A DNA stretch of 10,159 nt from Parcubacteria group bacterium (lineage in GTDB: Bacteria; Patescibacteriota; Minisyncoccia; Minisyncoccales; JAGUVE01): positions 1-10,159 of the forward strand of contig JAGUVE010000049.1 in the NCBI GenBank assembly GCA_020063075.1, written 5' to 3'. Made by a program: the position numbers and the translations under genes. Below the pieces are notes generated by a model. The model did not search any database and was not told the origin of the DNA. It saw only the letters and a list, made by a program, of their open reading frames with translations. Of the stretch, positions 6,601 to 10,159 are shown in pieces. Position 1 is the stretch's first letter. Each line of letters opens with the position of its first letter.

Positions 6601-7335
6601 CTTTTTTAAATCAATTTTCTCAAAAATTCTCCTCAGGGTTTCGGCTCCGGTCCCGGCTTCAAATAGTTCTCCATACTTTAAAGATAAATCGTGATATTCA
6701 AGTTCAGAAATAATCTTTAGGGGTTTTATTGATAAAACATCCTCTCTGGCTTTATCTCTCGAGGCCTTCAATTCCTCAAAAATTTTTTTCACTGCTTTTG
6801 TATTTTTGATTTTCAAGTTTCCAGAAAACTTTGGTTTTCTAGACAATGATTTTTGATTTTTGGTTTTATCTTGGTATTCTTTTTCAATCTCCTCCAAAAT
6901 TTTTTTCTTTTGCTCTTCCTTAACCTCAGTAACAATGTATGCCGCGAAATAAATTATGCTCTCCAATTGCTGTATCGAAACATTCAAAATTATTCCCATT
7001 CTCGATGGCACGCCTCTTAAAAACCAAATATGAGAAACAGGAGAAGCTAATTTAATGTGTCCCATTCTCTCCCGTCTAACCTCGGATTTGGTTATCTCTA
7101 CCCCACAACGGTCGCATGTTATTTCTTTGTATCTTATGCCTCTGTATTTTCCGCAGTAGCACTGATAGTCCTTTTCCGGACCAAAAATCTTTTCGCAAAA
7201 TAACCCATCTTTTTCCGCCCTTTGGGTTCTATAGTTAATGGTTTCTGGCTTTGTCACTTCGCCGTGAGACCAATTCAGAATGTCATCTGGCGAGGCTAAT
7301 TTAATTCTTATTGATTCAAAATCTTGCACGCGCAT
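3685..7335 (-). CDS. rpoC: DNA-directed RNA polymerase subunit beta'
   Basis: This full-length RpoC has 1216 residues, close to the Firmicutes size and shorter than E. coli. It forms the active-site half of RNA polymerase with RpoB. An N-terminal zinc finger is at C59, C61, C74 and C77, with the usual C-x-C-x12-C-x2-C spacing. The magnesium-binding NADFDGDQM is at 510-518 with the catalytic D512, D514 and D516. The trigger-loop region ISTHGARKG has His820. A second zinc site combines the Cys of EEDCG with C-x6-C-x2-C in CKSIRGICQKC. FHTGGVAGGGDITFGLPRVQEVFE and the closing LIPAGTG are in place. Oddities are a 20-residue palindrome-encoded insert at 577-596, NQKS-type inserts near residues 157-178 and 890-900, and TSTAGYLTRRLVDVSHG where TANSGYLTRRLVDVAQD is usual. 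The ATG follows the rpoB stop by 4 nt. The stop is TAG. Confidence 0.99.
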   Translation of the reverse strand: MRVQDFESIRIKLASPDDILNWSHGEVTKPETINYRTQRAEKDGLFCEKIFGPEKDYQCYCGKYRGIRYKEITCDRCGVEITKSEVRRERMGHIKLASPVSHIWFLRGVPSRMGIILNVSIQQLESIIYFAAYIVTEVKEEQKKKILEEIEKEYQDKTKNQKSLSRKPKFSGNLKIKNTKAVKKIFEELKASRDKAREDVLSIKPLKIISELEYHDLSLKYGELFEAGTGAETLRRIFEKIDLKKEVEKLEKELEEIVPAERRKILRRLKIFRNLQKSGIRPEWMFLTALPILPPDLRPMVQLDGGRYASSDLNDLYRRVINRNNRLKYLIEINAPDVIVKNEKRMLQEAVDALIDNGMRRGGVMTQATTGGKRLLKSLADILKGKQGRFRQNLLGKRVDYSGRSVIVVGPELKLNQCGIPKKMALELFKPFVIKKILDKELSYNVRGASRLIEEETDEVWAILEEVAKDKLILLNRAPTLHRLGIQAFYPILIEGEAIRVHPMVCRAFNADFDGDQMAVHLPLSQEAQAEAKDIMLSNYNLLKPATGAPVVTLYQDIVLGCYFLTKMEQGSEKEIHPVKSREAGIPSSAGLFNRVKLFTDSEEAVLAQEFGVIGLQEKINVRLRGKVIETSVGRIIFNQALSDGFPFQNEKIHVRKLEKIVSQIIEKYPTEKVREILDNIKSLGFEYSTVSGITWGIDDLIVPLQKPKIIETAKNEIKQIENYYKKGFLSNEERRSKIIEVWTKAKLEIEKLVPETLPKDGSVFTMVDAGARGGGWTQSVQMTGMKGLVINPVGEVIELPVMSSYKEGLTVLEYFISTHGARKGTADTALRTSTAGYLTRRLVDVSHGMIIAEEDCGDEKGIEVYREDADEIGQDFAYKIAGRLSLEEIRNQKSKSKIVKKGEMIDWKKAEKIKEAKIGKIKVRSSLSCKSIRGICQKCYGWDLGRNKLVEIGQAVGIVAAQAIGEPGTQLTMRTFHTGGVAGGGDITFGLPRVQEVFESRIPGGRAEISQVSGKILEITQERVIKIKANPETKIIEYKIPSNLTILVKSGDKVEKGQPLCEGNLDLKELFKLSGKELVQRYIVGEIQKIYAGQGAAIHDKHIEAIVYQMFSRLKIKDAGESDFTPGEVVSKQKFFEVNLKLKKEKKSPAKGVQILLGVSQVALTTDSVLSAASFQETSRVLIKAALEGKEDKLAGLKENVIIGKLIPAGTGFKK
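5548..5607. repeat. In-frame, protein-coding three-way-junction palindromic element inside rpoC
   Basis: Every base of this 60-bp segment is part of one fold. ACCCTGTTAAAT (5549-5560) pairs perfectly with ATTTAACAGGGT (5595-5606), and T5548/G5607 adds a wobble pair. Inside are AATCCCG/CGGGATT (5561-5567, 5575-5581) and CCCGC-TTC-GCGGG (5582-5594). It spans exactly codons 577-596 of rpoC, encoding H-P-V-K-S-R-E-A-G-I-P-S-S-A-G-L-F-N-R-V. It sits in a loop between the conserved QDIVLGCYFLT and the F-T-D-S-E-E-A-V segment, where RpoC homologues are variable in length. The architecture matches the intergenic repeats. Insertion, rather than coincidence, is an inference from the full palindromy and position. 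Confidence 0.8.
6801..6868. repeat. Heptad tract and hairpin in a variable loop of rpoC
   Basis: On the + strand TTTTTGA and TTTTTGG are adjacent at 6850-6863 and are followed by TTTTA. A shorter TATTTTTGAT lies at 6801-6810. AGAAAAC (6823-6829) and GTTTTCT (6834-6840) form a 7-bp hairpin between them. The coding strand gives KTKNQKS and, after the hairpin, NLKIKNTK, in a lysine-rich part of RpoC not conserved between phyla. The same 18-nt string, TTTTTGATTTTTGGTTTT, occurs in rpoB at 8701-8718. Confidence 0.5.
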
Positions 7336-7339
7336 AAAT

Positions 7340-10159
7340 TTATTCCTTTTTTTCTTTTGTTTTTTCGTTGAGTTCTCCTTTTGGCTTTTCTTTCACTTCT
7401 ATGCTCAATCCTAGCGATTTTAATTCCGAAACCAGCAAATTAAAGGAGGCGGGTACGTTTGGGTTTTTTATTTCTTCGCCCTTTAAAATAGAATTATAAG
7501 TGGCCGCTCTCCCTGAAACGTCGTCTGACTTTATGGTCAGCATTTCCTGCAGAGTGTTGGCTGCCCCGTATCCCTCCAGCGCCCAGACCTCCATTTCTCC
7601 AAAACGCTGTCCGCCAAATTGCGCTTTCCCTCCCAGCGGCTGCTGAGTGATCAAAGAATAGGGGCCGATGGAACGCATATGTATTTTATCCTTAACCATA
7701 TGAATAAGCTTCATCATATATATGTAGCCAACGGTGATTTTTTTTGGGAAGACAATTCCTGTTCTTCCGTCAAATAATTTAACTTTCCCGTCTTCGGGGA
7801 TCCCCGCCCTTTTAAATTCTTCTTTTATGTCTTTTTCCGTTGCGCCGGCCAAAGCTGGGGATACGGCAATATAACCCAGTTTTTTTGCTGCCCAGCCCAA
7901 GTGCGTTTCAAGAATTTGGCCAAGGTTCATCCGGGAAACAACCGAAAGAGGATTTAAAATTATATCCACCGGAGTTCCGTCTTCCATAAAGGGCATATCT
8001 TCTGCCGCCAAAACCTTGGAAATTACTCCTTTATTCCCGTGGCGCCCCGCCAATTTATCGCCGGCCTGAATCTTTCTAATTTCAGCCACTTCAACTTCAA
8101 GTCGCTTTATAACCCCGGGTTCTAACTTGTGACCCGAATCCCGAGAAAAAACTTTAACTCCGATTACTCTCCCCCTTTTTCCATGTTCCATTCTTAACGA
8201 AGTATCTTTGACTTCTTTTGCTTTTTCTCCAAAAATCGCTCTCAAGAGCCGCTCTTCAGCCGTTAATTCCGCTTCTCCTTTAGGCGATATTTTTCCAACC
8301 AAGATGTCGTTTGGACCGACTTCGGCTCCAACCCTGACTATTCCTTCTTCATCTAAATCCTTTAATTTTTCCTCGCCGACATTTGGAATGTCGCCGGTTG
8401 TAATTTCGGGACCTAACTTCGTATCCCTGACATCACAACTGAAATTCTCAATATGAATTGAGGTATAAACATCGTCGCTTACCAAACGCTCAGATATCAG
8501 GATGGCGTCTTCAAAATTCCCTCCCCGCCAGGAAATAAAAGCCACCAAGATGTTTCTTCCCAGAGCTAAATTACCCTTATCAATAGCCGCGCCGTCAGCC
8601 AGTATATCTCCTTTTTGAACGCTTTCACCCAATTTAACAAGGGGCCGTTGATGAAAACAGGTGTATTGATTGGTCCGAATAAAGGTCTTTAAGTTATAAG
8701 TTTTTGATTTTTGGTTTTTGATTTTTGGTTTTACTACGATATGGTTTGCGTCCGCTTCTTCCACCACCCCGGCATTCTCAGCTATTATTTCCTGGCCCGA
8801 GTCCCGAGCCACTCTTTCTTCAATTCCGGTGCAAACCAGAGGGACTTCCGGTTGAATTAAAGGAACGCACTGCCGCTGCATATTAGAACCCATCAGGGCG
8901 CGATTGGCGTCATCGCTTTGGAGAAAGGGAATTAAAGATGTACCAATTGAAATAGATTGCTGAGAAGAAACGTCGATAAAATCAACTTTCTTTTTTTCTA
9001 TCAATCCCGGCCCTCCTAAAACCCTTGCTTCTACTTCCTTTGGGATAATATTTCCCTGTTTATCTATTAACGTTCCGCCAGAAGCGATATTTAATTTTTC
9101 TTCCTCATAAGCATTAAAGTATCGAAATTTTGACGTAACCTTGCCATTTTCAACCGCAAAATAGGGGGTTTCAATAAATCCATAGGGGTTGATTTTGGCA
9201 AAAGAAGCCAAATGTCCAACTAATCCAATGTTCGGACCTTCCGGGGTCTGAATGGGACAAATTCTCCCGTAGTGAGACGGCTGAACGTCTCTAACCTCAA
9301 ATCCAGCCCTTTCCCTGGTCAGCCCACCGGGTCCGGTGGCTGATAGACGCCTTTTATGCTCTAATTCAGCCAAAGGATTTTCATTGTCCATAAATTGGCA
9401 GATTTGAGACGAAGTGAAAAATTCTTTAACGACCGCCATCAAGGGCCGAGGATTTATCAGTTGAATTGGGGTAAGGGTATAAACATCAAGGGTGGACATT
9501 CTGTCTTTAATTATCCTTGCCATTCTCATAAACCCAATCCTGAGTCGGTTTATAAATAGTTCGTTTAAAGATCTTACCCTTCTGTTTCCTAGGTGATCAA
9601 TTTGGTCGGGCTTCCCTTCGGGTTTGTTGTTCAAGCGAATGATTTCTCTTATTGTAGCCACAATATCTTCCGGCTTCAGAACCCTGGCCGGAACTTTAAT
9701 TTCGTTTGAGGAAACAGGGGGCTGGGGGTTTGGGATGCGAGCTTCTTTTAGGTCTTGGGTCAATGATTCGGGATTTTCTTTTGAGCCGGCTTTTGTTTTT
9801 AATTCCGGCAATCGCTGCCACATTCGCCATCTTCCGACCTTAGAAATATCGTATCTCTCAAAATTAAAAAACATATTTTCAATCAACTCTCGGGCTGTTT
9901 CGGGAGTAGCTAAATCGCCGGGCCTCAGCCTGCTATAAATTTCTACCGCTGCTTCGTCCCTATTTTTTGCCTGGTCTCTTTTTAAGGTTTCCTCTATATA
10001 TTTTGTTTCTCCGACATCCACATCTTTAAATTTCTCTTTTATATGCTCCTCTTTTTCTATCCCCAGGGCTTTTAATAGGGTGGTGCAGGGAACTTTTCTT
10101 TTACGGTCAATTTTTACTCCAATAAACCCTGATGCGTCTGTTTCGAATTCAAGCCAAGA
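7340..10159 (-). CDS. rpoB: DNA-directed RNA polymerase subunit beta, 5' end cut off by window edge
   Basis: The 939 visible residues are the C-terminal part of RpoB; the frame is open to the right edge. The first residues, SWLEFETDASGFIGVKIDRK, are the conserved R-G-S-W-x-x-F-E region, so roughly 150-180 N-terminal residues are missing. The rifampicin-binding cluster is at fragment residues about 249-275 (SSQICQFMDNENPLAELEHK then RRLSAT), followed by GPGGLTRERAGFEVRDV and IQTPEGPNIGL. The active-site GDKLAGRHGNKG, with both nucleotide-binding lysines, and the C-terminal GGKAQFGGQRFGEMEVWALE, which packs on RpoC, are present. A heptad tract inserts KIKNQKSK before the conserved T-N-Q. A GTG at 10019-10021 is internal, not the start. 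Stop is TAA. It is cotranscribed with rpoC. Confidence 0.99.
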   Translation of the reverse strand, partial: SWLEFETDASGFIGVKIDRKRKVPCTTLLKALGIEKEEHIKEKFKDVDVGETKYIEETLKRDQAKNRDEAAVEIYSRLRPGDLATPETARELIENMFFNFERYDISKVGRWRMWQRLPELKTKAGSKENPESLTQDLKEARIPNPQPPVSSNEIKVPARVLKPEDIVATIREIIRLNNKPEGKPDQIDHLGNRRVRSLNELFINRLRIGFMRMARIIKDRMSTLDVYTLTPIQLINPRPLMAVVKEFFTSSQICQFMDNENPLAELEHKRRLSATGPGGLTRERAGFEVRDVQPSHYGRICPIQTPEGPNIGLVGHLASFAKINPYGFIETPYFAVENGKVTSKFRYFNAYEEEKLNIASGGTLIDKQGNIIPKEVEARVLGGPGLIEKKKVDFIDVSSQQSISIGTSLIPFLQSDDANRALMGSNMQRQCVPLIQPEVPLVCTGIEERVARDSGQEIIAENAGVVEEADANHIVVKPKIKNQKSKTYNLKTFIRTNQYTCFHQRPLVKLGESVQKGDILADGAAIDKGNLALGRNILVAFISWRGGNFEDAILISERLVSDDVYTSIHIENFSCDVRDTKLGPEITTGDIPNVGEEKLKDLDEEGIVRVGAEVGPNDILVGKISPKGEAELTAEERLLRAIFGEKAKEVKDTSLRMEHGKRGRVIGVKVFSRDSGHKLEPGVIKRLEVEVAEIRKIQAGDKLAGRHGNKGVISKVLAAEDMPFMEDGTPVDIILNPLSVVSRMNLGQILETHLGWAAKKLGYIAVSPALAGATEKDIKEEFKRAGIPEDGKVKLFDGRTGIVFPKKITVGYIYMMKLIHMVKDKIHMRSIGPYSLITQQPLGGKAQFGGQRFGEMEVWALEGYGAANTLQEMLTIKSDDVSGRAATYNSILKGEEIKNPNVPASFNLLVSELKSLGLSIEVKEKPKGELNEKTKEKKE
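7343..7348 (-). promoter_or_regulatory. rpoC ribosome-binding site within the rpoB 3' end
   Basis: AAGGAA on the minus strand lies 7 nt before the rpoC ATG and overlaps the last rpoB codons. It supports the chosen rpoC start and suggests translational coupling of the two subunits. Confidence 0.7.
8701..8732. repeat. Tandem heptad repeat inside rpoB
   Basis: Four perfect heptads, TTTTTGA-TTTTTGG-TTTTTGA-TTTTTGG, run from 8701 to 8728 and are followed by TTTT. On the coding strand they give a K-P-K-I-K-N-Q-K-S-K stretch in a loop of RpoB between a conserved strand (A-N-H-I-V-V) and the F-I-R-T-N-Q motif. The 14-bp unit occurs twice in tandem here and once in rpoC. Confidence 0.75.

Noticed and set aside
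5344..6694. Several plus-strand open frames opposite rpoC, and similar ones opposite rpoB, ftsK and the asparaginase-like gene.
   Set aside because: They are antisense shadows of conserved genes with no domain signature of their own.
8701..8732. CRISPR or other spaced array because of the regular repeat.
   Set aside because: The units are contiguous 7-mers with no spacers and lie inside rpoB.
9319..9343. Strong inverted repeat (TCAGCC-ACCGG / CCGGT-GGCTGA with one bulge) in rpoB.
   Set aside because: It coincides with the invariant S-A-T-G-P-G-G-L-T codons of the rifampicin region, so the protein sequence largely dictates it; insertion is not needed to explain it.
10019..10021. GTG as the rpoB start.
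   Set aside because: The frame continues upstream to the window edge with conserved RpoB sequence (SWLEFE, IDRKRKVP), so this codon is internal.

Overview
The window is bacterial chromosome from what looks like a member of the Candidate Phyla Radiation (Patescibacteria), probably a Parcubacteria-like lineage. This is inferred from protein style, the AT-rich codon use with A/T homopolymer runs, compact RpoB/RpoC, and lysine-rich NQKSK-type inserts encoded by TTTTTGA heptads. No rRNA is present to confirm it. No tRNA, CRISPR array, transposase or phage gene is visible.

Every supported gene lies on the minus strand, so the order of transcription runs from high to low coordinates. The layout is: rpoB (5' end cut off by the right edge), then rpoC 4 nt later, a 295-nt structured gap, ftsK, a 158-nt gap, a short single-domain asparaginase-like gene, a 357-nt gap, and a HicB-like antitoxin-type gene cut off by the left edge. 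RpoB and RpoC are the two catalytic subunits of RNA polymerase and clearly form one operon. FtsK is the septal DNA translocase. The asparaginase-like protein and the HicB-like protein are accessory genes with no evident link to the polymerase genes.

The unusual content is a set of palindromic elements. Two intergenic copies (1151-1216 and 3562-3627) are 60/66 identical and fold as a three-way junction: an outer stem closing two hairpins. The differences fall in loops or as a compensatory T:A to C:G pair change. A 60-bp element of the same architecture (5548-5607) lies inside rpoC, in frame, and contributes exactly 20 codons (residues 577-596) to a loop just before a conserved strand. This resembles the protein-coding palindromic elements known from Rickettsia. 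Two more structured intergenic blocks (313-411 and 3413-3498) share short motifs with these copies. Heptad TTTTTGA/TTTTTGG tracts recur inside rpoB, rpoC and ftsK. Taken together, the window suggests a genome colonised by small folded repeats that tolerate both intergenic and in-frame coding positions.
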